From Desulfovibrio sp. (GTDB lineage Bacteria > Desulfobacterota > Desulfovibrionia > Desulfovibrionales > Desulfovibrionaceae): DNA of 64,000 nucleotides. This document shows, in pieces, positions 34,728 through 44,069 of the stretch (position 1 is its first letter; each line of letters begins with the position of its first letter). Under the pieces are notes generated by a model. That model saw only the letters and a program-made list of their open reading frames with translations, was not told the origin of the DNA and ran no database searches. A program made the position numbers and the translations under genes. The stretch lies in contig NZ_WASP01000002.1 in the NCBI RefSeq assembly GCF_009712225.1, positions 62,001 through 126,000 of the forward strand. The letters run 5' to 3'.

Positions 34728-35234
34728 CTAGAAGCTGTCCCTGCTTCGCCGGCGTGGACGGCACGGTCCCGCCGCTTCTTCACGCGGTCTGAGCCAGCCA
34801 TAGCCCCCCTTCCAGCCGCGGAACATCCTGTAGATAAGCAGGGGCAGCAATGCGAGAGCGCACGTCAGGTGCAGCATTTTTACAACCGCATACACCCCGT
34901 CAAAGAGTGAATAGTCGGGCATGTTGTGCACAATGAGCGCCAGCCCCGTAACAGCCAGCCCAATAAGCAAAACAACACGCATCAGGCCGCAACGTGTGAG
35001 GCAGTACGTGCTGTGCCCCTGCAAACGCCAGATGGTGAAGGCATAGGTGCCCAGAAACAGCAGGGCAGCCGCCGAGTAATAGTGCCACACTGAGGGCGAC
35101 CAGTTTGCGCTGTGAACAAGACCGTAACGGCTCATGAGTGGAAGGTGCGCAATACCACTCCACACAGCGTTCAGCATGCTCACAAACCAGAGCAGGCTAA
35201 AAAACGATGAAAATAGCGTCGGTTGTCTTTTCAC
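34728..35234 (-). CDS. Four-helix cytochrome b-like membrane protein
   Basis: 168 residues if started at the GTG at 35234, which overlaps the stop of the upstream ferredoxin gene by four bases (GTGA) and has GAGG eight bases upstream. A longer frame from a GTG at 35264 lacks a ribosome site. Four transmembrane helices are visible, with His residues near their ends (WSGIAHLPLM, WSPSVWHYYSAAALL, LIVHNMPDYS, VKMLHLTCAL), consistent with haem b ligation as in cytochrome b561-like subunits. It probably anchors the partner iron-sulfur protein and connects it to the quinone pool. No catalytic subunit is adjacent. Confidence 0.68.
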   Translation of the reverse strand: MKRQPTLFSSFFSLLWFVSMLNAVWSGIAHLPLMSRYGLVHSANWSPSVWHYYSAAALLFLGTYAFTIWRLQGHSTYCLTRCGLMRVVLLIGLAVTGLALIVHNMPDYSLFDGVYAVVKMLHLTCALALLPLLIYRMFRGWKGGYGWLRPREEAAGPCRPRRRSRDSF

Positions 35235-36220
35235 GGCTTGCGCCTCATCTGCTTTTCGCGCCACATGCGCAGGCCTGCAAGCGCTGCGCCAGCGGCGGGG
35301 GCCAGCAATACCGCCCGCAACAGACTGTTTTCCTTATCCAGGCTTGCCCCGGCCGGGCGCAGGCTTGGCATGCCAACACCCACCTGCCCTTGCCGCAGCA
35401 TATTTGCCTCGATATCTCGGAACAGAACGGACGAAACATAAATCGTATTTGTGCCGCCGTTTTCCTTCAGTCCAAAAATATCACCGCCCCGGTGCTCTGC
35501 CAGCTCCTTGGCCTGCTTTACGATATCGTGACGCGGACCGGAGCGCATGGCTCCCTGCGGGCAGGCCACAACGCAGGCTGGACTTTGACCTGTGGCCAGC
35601 AGACTTCGACAGTGATCGCATTTGAATATCTGTCCGTTACCCACATACCTGGGCGCAAAATTCAGGTACGGGCCCACGCCCGACTGTCGCTGCGGAATAC
35701 CCCAGGGGCAGGCGCGGTCGCAGGGGCCATCTCCCAAGCAGGTAGAACTGCTGATGTAAACGGCGCCCTCCGGGCTCTGGCGCATTGATCCTGTGGAGCA
35801 CAGGGTCACACACTGGGGGTTGTTGCAATGCAGGCAACGGCGGGGCAGAAAAACACGCTTTTCAACGCCTTTGACAGTAATGATGCACGACTGGATGAAG
35901 AGCCAGTTGTAGGGTGTGAGGCGCGAAATTTCGTCGGTACGGTCAGACCAGTCGCTGCTGCGTACCCATGCGGGATAAGGACGTGGGATAGGATGAACTG
36001 GATGGGGAACAGAAGCAAGATTGCGGAAACGACATGCCGCAACGCACGCGCCGCAGCCGTTGCAGAGATCAACATCGATCAGTGTTGCCAGATCATCGCT
36101 CTCGGCCCAGCTGCTGGCCCGCCCTGCTGCTGGCAGACCTGTGCCCGCCAGTGTCAGCCCGGCTGTACCAACCATGGCCTTGAGGATCGACCTGCGCTGT
36201 AATAAAAGCTTGTTGCCCAT
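35231..36220 (-). CDS. Tat-exported four-cluster ferredoxin (NrfC/DmsB-like)
   Basis: 329 residues from the ATG at 36220 (ribosome site AAAGG). A Tat signal, QRRSILKAMVGTAGL, is followed by four Cys groups: CNGCGACVAAC, CLHCNNPQCVTLC, CLGDGPCDRACPWG, and CDHCRSLLATGQSPACVVAC. This is the electron-transfer subunit type of molybdopterin enzymes and of Nrf/Hmc complexes. A C-terminal hydrophobic stretch (AVLLAPAAGAALAGL) suggests membrane attachment. It is coupled to the cytochrome b-like gene. The partner enzyme is not encoded here, so the donor or acceptor is unknown. Confidence 0.82.
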   Translation of the reverse strand: MGNKLLLQRRSILKAMVGTAGLTLAGTGLPAAGRASSWAESDDLATLIDVDLCNGCGACVAACRFRNLASVPHPVHPIPRPYPAWVRSSDWSDRTDEISRLTPYNWLFIQSCIITVKGVEKRVFLPRRCLHCNNPQCVTLCSTGSMRQSPEGAVYISSSTCLGDGPCDRACPWGIPQRQSGVGPYLNFAPRYVGNGQIFKCDHCRSLLATGQSPACVVACPQGAMRSGPRHDIVKQAKELAEHRGGDIFGLKENGGTNTIYVSSVLFRDIEANMLRQGQVGVGMPSLRPAGASLDKENSLLRAVLLAPAAGAALAGLRMWREKQMRRKP

Positions 36221-36371
36221 TGGATACCTTTGCCTGTCACGGCCCTTACTGTATCCGTATAGGCCTGCCGACACCCTGGCGTCAATGCAGACCACTTTGC
36301 ATGGTTGCCAGACCAGCACCCCGCACAAAGCACAAATAAGCCGAGTCGGCCCATTCTGCCGCTTTTGACGC

Positions 36372-37781
36372 TTAGGTCTGGGCTGCTTTTTCAAACGGTG
36401 GCGGTGGCCGCCAGCGCCAGAACAGGGCCAGCAGGGGGACAAGACCTGCCAGCTCGGCCACTTCGCGCGGCGCAACCAGCCCGATGCCCCACCACATCCC
36501 CACGCTGACCGCACAGGTAAGCAGCATGAGGGCCCACTGGCCCAGATTCATGGGTCGTGCCGCCCACTGAAAATAGCCCACGGTGAGCAATGCCACCCAC
36601 ACCTTGGTGATGGTGAGCGACAGGGCCGCACCCTCAAGTGGCATGGCCGGTATGAGGGTAAAGCAGCAGATAAGGTTGCAGACCAGGCCAGTGAGATAAA
36701 AGCCCAGAAGCAAACGGTGCTGGCGCATGCCGATCATGGCGTAGGCCGCCAGATTGTGCAGAAAGGCCGTGGCAAGGCAGGGAGTAAGCAGACGCTGCGC
36801 CGTGACCGCGCTTTGATAGTTGGGACCATACACCAGGGGCAGAAAACGGTCGCTTTCCACGCAGATAAGAAAAATGATAGGTAGGGATGCAGCCCAGAGC
36901 GACCGGGCGGTCTGACCAGCCAGCTGGCGGAATGCTCCCCTGTCCTGCTGCCACAGCTTGGCCAGCAACGGAAAAATCACCTTGCCCAACAATGCGCTGG
37001 AAACCAGAACTGAAAGCCCCTCTACGGTTTCCCAGGCAACGCCGTACCCGCCCACGTCGGCGTTGCCGCCGTACTGCTTGAGAAATATGACGTTGATCTT
37101 GTTGTAAAACATGGCGCAGCCAGCCATGCAGGTGAAGATCAGGCCGTGCTTCATGTGCCGCGCCAGATCCTTCATGCCTTCCACGCCCACACCCGCAAGA
37201 GGATTGCGCTGCAGGGCCATCAGGGCAAAAACAATGCACAGCAGGGATTCCACGGGCTTGTACAGGGCAATGACAATGGGAGGTGCGCCGAGCACCACGC
37301 AGGCAATGCCAAAACCAATGCCAAGCAGTGCGGAAGGCACGCGAATGCGCATCTCCACATCCTGACGGCCACGCGCCTGACACAAGGCAAAAAAAGAGTC
37401 GCTGACGCCATCAAGCCCAAGACCGGCCGCAATGCACATGACCACCAGTCGCAGCTCGGGCGTATAATTTTGCCAACCTGTCACCAGCCACGTAACGCCA
37501 AGGGCCAGCAGCAGCACTGTCAGCTTGAGCCATGTCACTTCACCCAGCAGGGCTAATGGTCGCCCCTCGCGGCGTGCGAATGTGGAGAGCAAAAAATCGT
37601 TGAGCCCCACGTCGGCTACCGTTTTTACAAGGTAGCCAAACGTGAGCGCCAGCACCACCTGCCCAAGAATATCGGGGCTACGGCGCGCCAGAAGAATGGT
37701 AAAAGCGGCCCATGCCAGGTCGCGCGTCCATTGCGCACCCAGAATGTACCCCAACCGGCGGGGAATGCTTTTCAGCTTCAT
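36372..37781 (-). CDS. Polysaccharide/lipid flippase of the Wzx (MATE-like) type
   Basis: 469 residues with about 12 to 14 transmembrane helices. The N-terminus YILGAQWTRDLAWAAFTILLAR, with the segment FGYLVKTVADVGLNDFLLSTFARRE, resembles Wzx-type O-antigen or lipid-linked saccharide flippases, which move lipid-linked products across the inner membrane. The start at 37781 lies ten bases after the HlyD gene stop on the same strand, so it is the last gene of the leftward AT-ACP/TolC/HlyD transcript. The C-terminus is Pro-rich and cytoplasmic. Substrate inferred to be the product of the island. Confidence 0.8.
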   Translation of the reverse strand: MKLKSIPRRLGYILGAQWTRDLAWAAFTILLARRSPDILGQVVLALTFGYLVKTVADVGLNDFLLSTFARREGRPLALLGEVTWLKLTVLLLALGVTWLVTGWQNYTPELRLVVMCIAAGLGLDGVSDSFFALCQARGRQDVEMRIRVPSALLGIGFGIACVVLGAPPIVIALYKPVESLLCIVFALMALQRNPLAGVGVEGMKDLARHMKHGLIFTCMAGCAMFYNKINVIFLKQYGGNADVGGYGVAWETVEGLSVLVSSALLGKVIFPLLAKLWQQDRGAFRQLAGQTARSLWAASLPIIFLICVESDRFLPLVYGPNYQSAVTAQRLLTPCLATAFLHNLAAYAMIGMRQHRLLLGFYLTGLVCNLICCFTLIPAMPLEGAALSLTITKVWVALLTVGYFQWAARPMNLGQWALMLLTCAVSVGMWWGIGLVAPREVAELAGLVPLLALFWRWRPPPPFEKAAQT

Positions 37782-37790
37782 GAAGGAGGC

Positions 37791-38762
37791 TTACCTGCTC
37801 CCCTTGAAACGCACTACTGCCTTGAATCCGGGCTTGAGCTCCAGATTTGGATTGGGAACAGTGATCTCAACCGAGTAGTACGAAGGATTGGAGACGCTCA
37901 TATCGCTGGAAACCCAGGATATCTCATTGACCGTACCAGCGAATTTTCTGTTGTTAAGCGAGGGGATTTCCACCTCAACAGAGTCGCCAGCCTTGATGCC
38001 GCTGATTTCAGCCTCATACACGGGAACCTGAATCAACACGGGGTCAAGCCTGCCCACACGGACAGGAGCCATACCCGCGCCAAGCAGCGAACCGGGGTTG
38101 AGAGTGCCATCCAGCGAAAGCACATAGCCATCAATGGGCGTGGTCAGGGTAAGCGAAGCTGGCAGACGTTCGCCTTCCTTGATAGTGGTACCGAAATACC
38201 CGCTCAGTTCTTCAAGACGGGCAGAAAAATTCTTTTCAGACTTCTGTATGGTCGTCCGCAAAAGATCTATGCGGCGCTGCAGTGAGTGCACATCGTCTTC
38301 AAGCCTGCTTGAGGCCTGGGCAGAGCCGAGCCCCGAAGCGGCAAGCTGACGGGCCTTGTTGCGCTGGGCCGCAGTTTCTGCAAGGCGACGCTCAAGGTCG
38401 AGCACCTGTCCTTTCAGGTCTTCAGTGCCTGCGCCGGTGGTCACTTCGCGCTGCAACACGCGTTCGGCTTCTTCCTGCAAATGATAGCGCATCAGGGGAG
38501 CGCCCTTGTCCACCGCCTGACCGGGCTTGACCAGCACCTCGTCAACCACCGCGTTAAAGGGCACCGGCACTGCTCGGGTAACAGTGGTAACAACCTTACC
38601 CGTCAGAATCGTTGCGCCAGCACCGATAGAGCCGCTTTCAGCTGCTACGGCTGCATCCAGGGCCCACAGCAGGCCCCCGGCGATCAGGGCAACGGCAAGG
38701 ACCGCAGTGGCAACTGCACGGTTTAGCGCAGATGCCACGATAGAATCCTGCTTTTTCTGCAT
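37791..38762 (-). CDS. HlyD-family periplasmic adaptor subunit
   Basis: 323 residues from the ATG at 38762, which overlaps the stop of the TolC-like gene by one base (TAATG). One N-terminal membrane helix (residues about 15-37), a lipoyl-like half (VDEVLVKPGQAVDKGAPLMRY), a long coiled-coil hairpin (about residues 88-165, Leu/Gln/Arg-rich), the second lipoyl half (PIDGYVLSLDGTLNPGSLLG) and a beta-barrel domain ending LELKPGFKAVVRF. It bridges an inner-membrane transporter and the TolC-like channel. No ABC or RND transporter is adjacent, so the inner-membrane partner may be the flippase or lie elsewhere. Confidence 0.85.
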   Translation of the reverse strand: MQKKQDSIVASALNRAVATAVLAVALIAGGLLWALDAAVAAESGSIGAGATILTGKVVTTVTRAVPVPFNAVVDEVLVKPGQAVDKGAPLMRYHLQEEAERVLQREVTTGAGTEDLKGQVLDLERRLAETAAQRNKARQLAASGLGSAQASSRLEDDVHSLQRRIDLLRTTIQKSEKNFSARLEELSGYFGTTIKEGERLPASLTLTTPIDGYVLSLDGTLNPGSLLGAGMAPVRVGRLDPVLIQVPVYEAEISGIKAGDSVEVEIPSLNNRKFAGTVNEISWVSSDMSVSNPSYYSVEITVPNPNLELKPGFKAVVRFKGSR

Positions 38763-40222
38763 TACAGCACCTCCTTGGCAGGAAGTCCGAGGAACCGCTG
38801 GGACAGCGAGTTGGAAAGATCCATCCACTCAAGCATGGCCAGCTTATAATCAAGGTCGGCAGTAATGTAGGCGATGCGGGCCTGAACCATGTCTTCCTGC
38901 TTTGTGGCTACATCGGGCAGCTGCACTATGCCTTCATGAAAGGATATCTGCGCTTCCTTGAACTGCATGCTGGCCGTGTCCAGACGGGTTTTGGCAAGCT
39001 TGCGTTCCGTTTCGGCAAGCGCCACGCGCTGTTCGCACTGCAACCACTTGTTGGAGTAATCGGTGCGTTTGCGGGCCAGTTCATGGAAAGCCTGAGCCTT
39101 GTTCATGCGGGCGGTCTGCACGCCACGGTACCGGCGACCCCAGTCAATGAGCGGGAAATCAAACGTAAGATGAAGGAACGTGTCCTCCTTGCCGTTGACG
39201 GGCTGATACTGGCCAGCGGGGGGGCTGTTGTTCACGGCAATGCTCATGGTGGGCATGTACTGTGCCCAGGCAACCATGATGTTGTAATCGCTCAGCTTGA
39301 CCTGGCCGCGCAGCAAAAGTTCGTCTTCGGTGGCGGGCCAGCGGTCTTCCCAGGTCAGCTTGTGGCCGTCAAAACCAGCAAGTACGGTGTCCGCGCTCTT
39401 GGTGTCGACCTCAAGACGCTGCTGGGGTTCAACACCCGCAAGTATCTTGAGCTGGGTACGCTGCATGATTTCCTTCATCTTGGTCTGCTCAAGCTTGAGT
39501 TCAAGCTCGCGCTGGTGCTGGATGGCAAGGTTGAGCGACACGCCCTGACGGCCATCGACTGATTCGACCTTCTGCCAGTAGTCCACAAGTTCCTTGCCCA
39601 AGGGCAGCAGTTCTTTCTGCGCCTCAACAATTTTCTGCTGGGCCTGAAGCTGCAGATAGGCTTCGCCAATCCTGCCGATGGCCTTGCCCACGGCCTTGCG
39701 GTGCGTGGAGATAGCCAGATTGACCATGGCCGTCTGCACCTGATGCTCAAAATAGGTGGCCATGGGGTTGGGGAAGGCCGCATAAAAGCCGACGCGAAAA
39801 CGGGTCTGGCCGTAGTCGCTCGGGGTGTTGGAATTGTCCATGTTGAACCGCGTCAGATTGTTGGACACGGTAAAGTTCATGTGCGGTTCCGGCAGGTACT
39901 TCCACACGGCATCTGTCTGCGCCAGCCGCTTGATTTCGATGTTCACCGCGCTGTTGACCAGGGCGGGGGACTGCTGGATGGTTAGGAACACGCAGTCTTC
40001 AAATGAAAAGACCTTTTTGGGATCGTACAGATTGGGTACGGCCGCCTCAAGCTTGGCCTTGTTTTCGACCGGCACACCAGGAGCTTCCTGAAGCCAGTGC
40101 TTGGCAGGAAGTTCGGGCGATTTGACCCCGGCTTTTTTGGAACAGGCCCCGGCCAGCAGCGCCGCCGAAATCATCAGCAGCAGAAAAAAACGTGTGGTAA
40201 GATTTGCTTGCGCAGTGAGCAT
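38762..40222 (-). CDS. TolC-like outer membrane efflux lipoprotein
   Basis: 486 residues. Signal peptide with lipobox LAGAC (Cys near residue 27), then the helical repeats of an outer membrane efflux protein: FSFEDCVFLTIQQSPALVNSA in the first half and PLIDWGRRYRGVQTARMNKAQAF in the second, which is the characteristic D-W-G-R-R-like turn. It forms the outer-membrane duct for a tripartite exporter with the HlyD adaptor encoded next. The upstream AT-ACP gene ends 50 bp before it. Ribosome site AAAGGG. Confidence 0.88.
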   Translation of the reverse strand: MLTAQANLTTRFFLLLMISAALLAGACSKKAGVKSPELPAKHWLQEAPGVPVENKAKLEAAVPNLYDPKKVFSFEDCVFLTIQQSPALVNSAVNIEIKRLAQTDAVWKYLPEPHMNFTVSNNLTRFNMDNSNTPSDYGQTRFRVGFYAAFPNPMATYFEHQVQTAMVNLAISTHRKAVGKAIGRIGEAYLQLQAQQKIVEAQKELLPLGKELVDYWQKVESVDGRQGVSLNLAIQHQRELELKLEQTKMKEIMQRTQLKILAGVEPQQRLEVDTKSADTVLAGFDGHKLTWEDRWPATEDELLLRGQVKLSDYNIMVAWAQYMPTMSIAVNNSPPAGQYQPVNGKEDTFLHLTFDFPLIDWGRRYRGVQTARMNKAQAFHELARKRTDYSNKWLQCEQRVALAETERKLAKTRLDTASMQFKEAQISFHEGIVQLPDVATKQEDMVQARIAYITADLDYKLAMLEWMDLSNSLSQRFLGLPAKEVL

Positions 40223-40272
40223 CTGGCACCCTTTGCGTAGTTGCGTTGGCCAACGCTGAGCAGATTGTGTGT

Positions 40273-43200
40273 TTATATCGACGGAGTCAGAGCTGATGCA
40301 AGTCCGGCCCGATCGCGTCGGTCAAATTCAAGATGGTGTATGGTCAAAAAAACAGTCCCCTTCTGATCAACCACCTGCGCGTCAAAACGGCGCAGACGCT
40401 TGGCAGACCAGGATCGTTTCATAAGCACATGTAACGGGCCGCTTGCCGGGGCTGCGCCAATGCGAATGAAGCCGACGGCATGAAGACGCCACGACTCCAC
40501 AGCCTCGGCCATGGCGGCAGCATCGTCAAAATGCTTTGAGTATTCAGATGTTATGGCAAGCCGTGCGGCTTGCATTACACCTTCTACCACAAGCATGTCA
40601 TCAGTATACCCATAATCAAGGCCGGGGGCAATGCGCGACTGTGGCAATCGCAGGTTGGCCGCGTACAGAGTATCTGGCAAAGCGACAAAGCTGTCCACCA
40701 GATGCCACTCTGCACCCAGCCCCGCCGCAGTGTAATATCCAGACACATCCACCGTGCCGCCTGCCGCATCGCCAGCAATTGCGACCTGCGCAGCATCAAT
40801 ATCCAGAGGGCGTACTTCACTGCGGTGCGCTGCAAGCCATACCATTCCCTCGCTGACCGGCGTGTACTGGGCCGTATGGCGCCCGTTGGGCGTCAGCCCG
40901 CGCACAGAAAGGGCGCTGCGGCACATGCGGGTCATTACTTTTTCCTGTACCAGCCAGGGTTCGGCCTCGGTTGTAACGCGGCATTCGCGTGTCACGCCCG
41001 GGGCAAGCTCTGGCGCGTCAAAAAAGCGCAGATCGCAAAAGCCGGAAACCTTCAGCCACGGCAGGCACTGGCGCGCGCCTTCAAGAAGGGCGCTCAGGCT
41101 GCGGCACGTCGGCAGCGTGGGAACTGTCGCCCCCAGGGCATTGCCACACTGCGCACCATGAGTGGCCAGCGCCGTATCCGCAAAGCGCGAAAAGTGGCAG
41201 CTGCCCTGAAACAGTGTGGCAGTCGGACGGTAAGGCGGCGCAGAGTCGGGAAACACCAGTGAAAACTGATCGGGGCACGAACGGATCAGCTGCGGGGCCT
41301 CTGGTTCACTACAGGTCACAGAACCGGCCAGTGAGCCGGGGCGCGCCCATACAACCCGGGAGGCCGTGCCGCACAGAAGCTCGCGGGCAAGCATGTCGCC
41401 CCATTCGTCCAGACTGGCCCTCTCCGGACCGTGCAGCATGCGTATGCCACGCACGGCAGGACCGCTGACGCCGAAGGCTTCCAGCACCTGATCAAGCGGC
41501 GCGTCAAAAATACAGTTTTCCGCAGACGGTGGCAGCACAGTGACCGTGCTGGCAAAACGCAGGCCGTGGGGCCAGGCCGCATCAAGGGCGACCTGCAGCA
41601 GGTTCCCCATGCTGGAGGCGGAGAGAGTGCAACCCTGCGTTTCCGGCGAAGCCGTCATGATACCCGCAGCCACGGGCGGCACAAACAACAGGCCGTCAAC
41701 GTGGCCGTGCGCTTCTGCAAGGACACTTATGGCATCCCGCAACTGGCTGGCAGCCTGCCCATCTTCAGCCCATTCCGCCGGGTTTACGGCCAGAGAAACA
41801 AGTTGCGCGCCAGACCTGATCAGGGTTCTGCACTGTTCAAGCAGGTGTTGCGGCACGGCAAGCACACACCCAAGCGGCGCAATACCGCTCAGCAGGCGCG
41901 GCAGAATATATACGTCCAGCACACACAGCGCGAGCACATCGCCCGGCTGCAGGTTCAAACCCGCGGTGCGGGGGTCAAGCGCCAACGGCTCAAGACTGAC
42001 AGTTGCATCTGCCGGAGGTGGGGCAACCAGCGGCGCATAGCGACGCAGGGGTTCTGCGCACAGGCAGGCCGTGGCGCTGACTTTTTCTGCCGCGACATCT
42101 CGTTTGTCGCCAGCGGCAAAAACCCCGCCAGAAAGCACACGGGCAAGATCGCCCACCGTTGAGACCTGCAACAGGTCTTCAAAATTCACGCTGATGCCGA
42201 GCGCCTTTTCCACGTCCTGAACAATAAGAGGAAAGCGGCTGGATCGCAGGGCAAGGTCATACCGCAGATCCATCTCTGGGCGCAGGTCCTCCACAGGTCT
42301 GCCACAGGCCTGTGCCAGAATCTGCAGCACCGCCGCCAGGCTGTCCGCATATGATGCGGCCGCTTCCGGCGTGGTATTCACTTCCGCCGTCTGCGGGGTT
42401 GCCTCGGCCTGAGCCTCAGCAGAATCGCTCACAGGCGCAGACCCCGCCATACCGTTTTGGGGCGCAGCCGGACGAAGACCACAATGGGGCGCGGGCTTGC
42501 CCGCCAGCAGACGCGCTTCGCCGCCAGCCGCACGAACTCGGCCTTCCACGCCTTCACGCGTGAGATAGCCGAGCGAGTACAGTCGTGCGCAGGCCTGACG
42601 CAGGCCTTCAACCTCGCGGCCTTTGCGGCCAGCCGCAAAGCATACGGCGCGGGGTTCGTTGTCTGCCACCAGGCTGCACAGGGTGTCCTGCGGGCCAAGC
42701 TCCAGAAAATTGCGAATACCTTCGCGGTTCCACATGGTGTGCACACATTCTGTCCAGCGCACTGAATTTTCGTCCAGATCGGCGATGTGCGTGCAGGTAG
42801 ATGCGGGGTCACCGGGGTAGAACTGCGCGTTAATGCAGCTCAGCAAGGGCCGTGTAGGCGCATGCATATCAAGTGCACTCAGGCGGCGTAGCGAAATATC
42901 GCGCAGCACACGCATACTGGGGTGGTGAAAGGCCAGGCTCACGTTGAGCACGATGGCAGGAATGCGCCGCTTGCGCAGACTCTTGCGGGCCTCTTGCAGT
43001 ACCTCGCGCGGGCCACTCAGAATGAACTGGTGGGGCGTGTTGTAATTGGAGACATACAGGGCGGGCCAGGTGGCGCAGGCCTCGCTAATGATATCCATAT
43101 CGGCGTGCACGGCCATCATGCCCGTCTCACGGGTGGCCCTTGCTTCCATTTCGCCCATGTGCACGGCGCGGGTATCAATGATGTACCACGCCACTTCGGG

Positions 43201-43743
43201 TTCAATTATGCCCGAAAGACACATCCCGATCATTTCACCAAGGCTATGGCCGCAAAAAAGCGTGGGGTTCAGTCCCAGAGATGCCAGAACGCTCCACTGG
43301 GCGTATTCAAACATGAACAGATAGGGAGACTGCCAGCGCGTGAGGCTGATCTTTTCCACATCCGTTTCATCCATGATACCAAGCAAGTCCCAGTCGGCCA
43401 CTGCGGCAAGGCGGTCCATGGCCGCGCGGGCCACGGGAAAATTGTCGTACAGTTCGCGCCCCATGCCAGGCCACACGGAACCAAGACCGCAGCACATCAC
43501 CGCCAGCGGGGGCACGCCTTCGCCTCGCACGGGTGCAATCCACAGGCCGCGATCTTCGAGCCGGACAAGATCGTTGCTGTCAGGATTGGCAGGCAGGGCG
43601 AGCAGTTCTTGTCGCCATGCGGGATTGACCGCACCAATGCGCCACTGCTGGCCCGCCTGGTGCAAATTGGCATAGCGCGCGCCATCAAGGGCGATTTCGT
43701 CCTGATGCATGCCTTGTGCTGGATTTTGGGAGTCCTGACGCAT
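40273..43743 (-). CDS. Polyketide-synthase-like AT-ACP protein with degenerate KR/DH-like C-terminus, no ketosynthase
   Basis: 1156 residues from the ATG at 43743. Acyltransferase: GHSLGE (Ser about 167), YNTPHQFILSG and AFHHPSM (His about 273). After an Ala/Pro linker comes a carrier domain (about 464-539) with DLALRSSRF, where Ser about 501 aligns with the phosphopantetheine site. Residues about 560-800 resemble a ketoreductase fold but show no Gly-rich nucleotide loop or Tyr-Lys pair. Residues about 860-1156 resemble a double-hotdog dehydratase, but the expected catalytic His appears replaced (FADTAL). No ketosynthase is present. The frame is open to 43902, but the promoter -10 lies inside it. 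First gene of the leftward export transcript. Confidence 0.75.
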   Translation of the reverse strand: MRQDSQNPAQGMHQDEIALDGARYANLHQAGQQWRIGAVNPAWRQELLALPANPDSNDLVRLEDRGLWIAPVRGEGVPPLAVMCCGLGSVWPGMGRELYDNFPVARAAMDRLAAVADWDLLGIMDETDVEKISLTRWQSPYLFMFEYAQWSVLASLGLNPTLFCGHSLGEMIGMCLSGIIEPEVAWYIIDTRAVHMGEMEARATRETGMMAVHADMDIISEACATWPALYVSNYNTPHQFILSGPREVLQEARKSLRKRRIPAIVLNVSLAFHHPSMRVLRDISLRRLSALDMHAPTRPLLSCINAQFYPGDPASTCTHIADLDENSVRWTECVHTMWNREGIRNFLELGPQDTLCSLVADNEPRAVCFAAGRKGREVEGLRQACARLYSLGYLTREGVEGRVRAAGGEARLLAGKPAPHCGLRPAAPQNGMAGSAPVSDSAEAQAEATPQTAEVNTTPEAAASYADSLAAVLQILAQACGRPVEDLRPEMDLRYDLALRSSRFPLIVQDVEKALGISVNFEDLLQVSTVGDLARVLSGGVFAAGDKRDVAAEKVSATACLCAEPLRRYAPLVAPPPADATVSLEPLALDPRTAGLNLQPGDVLALCVLDVYILPRLLSGIAPLGCVLAVPQHLLEQCRTLIRSGAQLVSLAVNPAEWAEDGQAASQLRDAISVLAEAHGHVDGLLFVPPVAAGIMTASPETQGCTLSASSMGNLLQVALDAAWPHGLRFASTVTVLPPSAENCIFDAPLDQVLEAFGVSGPAVRGIRMLHGPERASLDEWGDMLARELLCGTASRVVWARPGSLAGSVTCSEPEAPQLIRSCPDQFSLVFPDSAPPYRPTATLFQGSCHFSRFADTALATHGAQCGNALGATVPTLPTCRSLSALLEGARQCLPWLKVSGFCDLRFFDAPELAPGVTRECRVTTEAEPWLVQEKVMTRMCRSALSVRGLTPNGRHTAQYTPVSEGMVWLAAHRSEVRPLDIDAAQVAIAGDAAGGTVDVSGYYTAAGLGAEWHLVDSFVALPDTLYAANLRLPQSRIAPGLDYGYTDDMLVVEGVMQAARLAITSEYSKHFDDAAAMAEAVESWRLHAVGFIRIGAAPASGPLHVLMKRSWSAKRLRRFDAQVVDQKGTVFLTIHHLEFDRRDRAGLASALTPSI

Positions 43744-44069
43744 ATTTTCGTGCCTGTAAAGGGCCAAAGCCCGGCAACCCGAGCGGGTCGGGGCAGGGCA
43801 AAAGGGGCATTGCGACCATTTGGGTAACGGATTATGGTAGTAGATATCTACCTGCTTGTCCAGCCAGCACCCGCCGCACACACCACATATTATAAAAGAC
43901 AATTACCCCAAACAGGCTGCAAATCAAGAGCTGACGCCGTTTCAATCGTTGCTTGCCATAGTTTCTTGCTTTGGCTATATTAACTCCTTACAATGTTGCG
44001 CCTGCCGTTTGCAGCCCCCATTCGGTTTCACCGGTCAGGCTATTTTGGACAAATTTACGAGGATGAGGC
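43744..44069. promoter_or_regulatory. Divergent promoter region of the biosynthetic island
   Basis: 326 bp between the AT-ACP gene (left) and the alpha-oxoamine synthase gene (right), AT-rich in its centre. Rightward promoter: TTGCCA (43953-43958), 17-nt spacer, TATATT (43976-43981). Leftward: a perfect TATAAT at 43894-43889 with no good -35. No obvious operator dyad. Confidence 0.6.
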
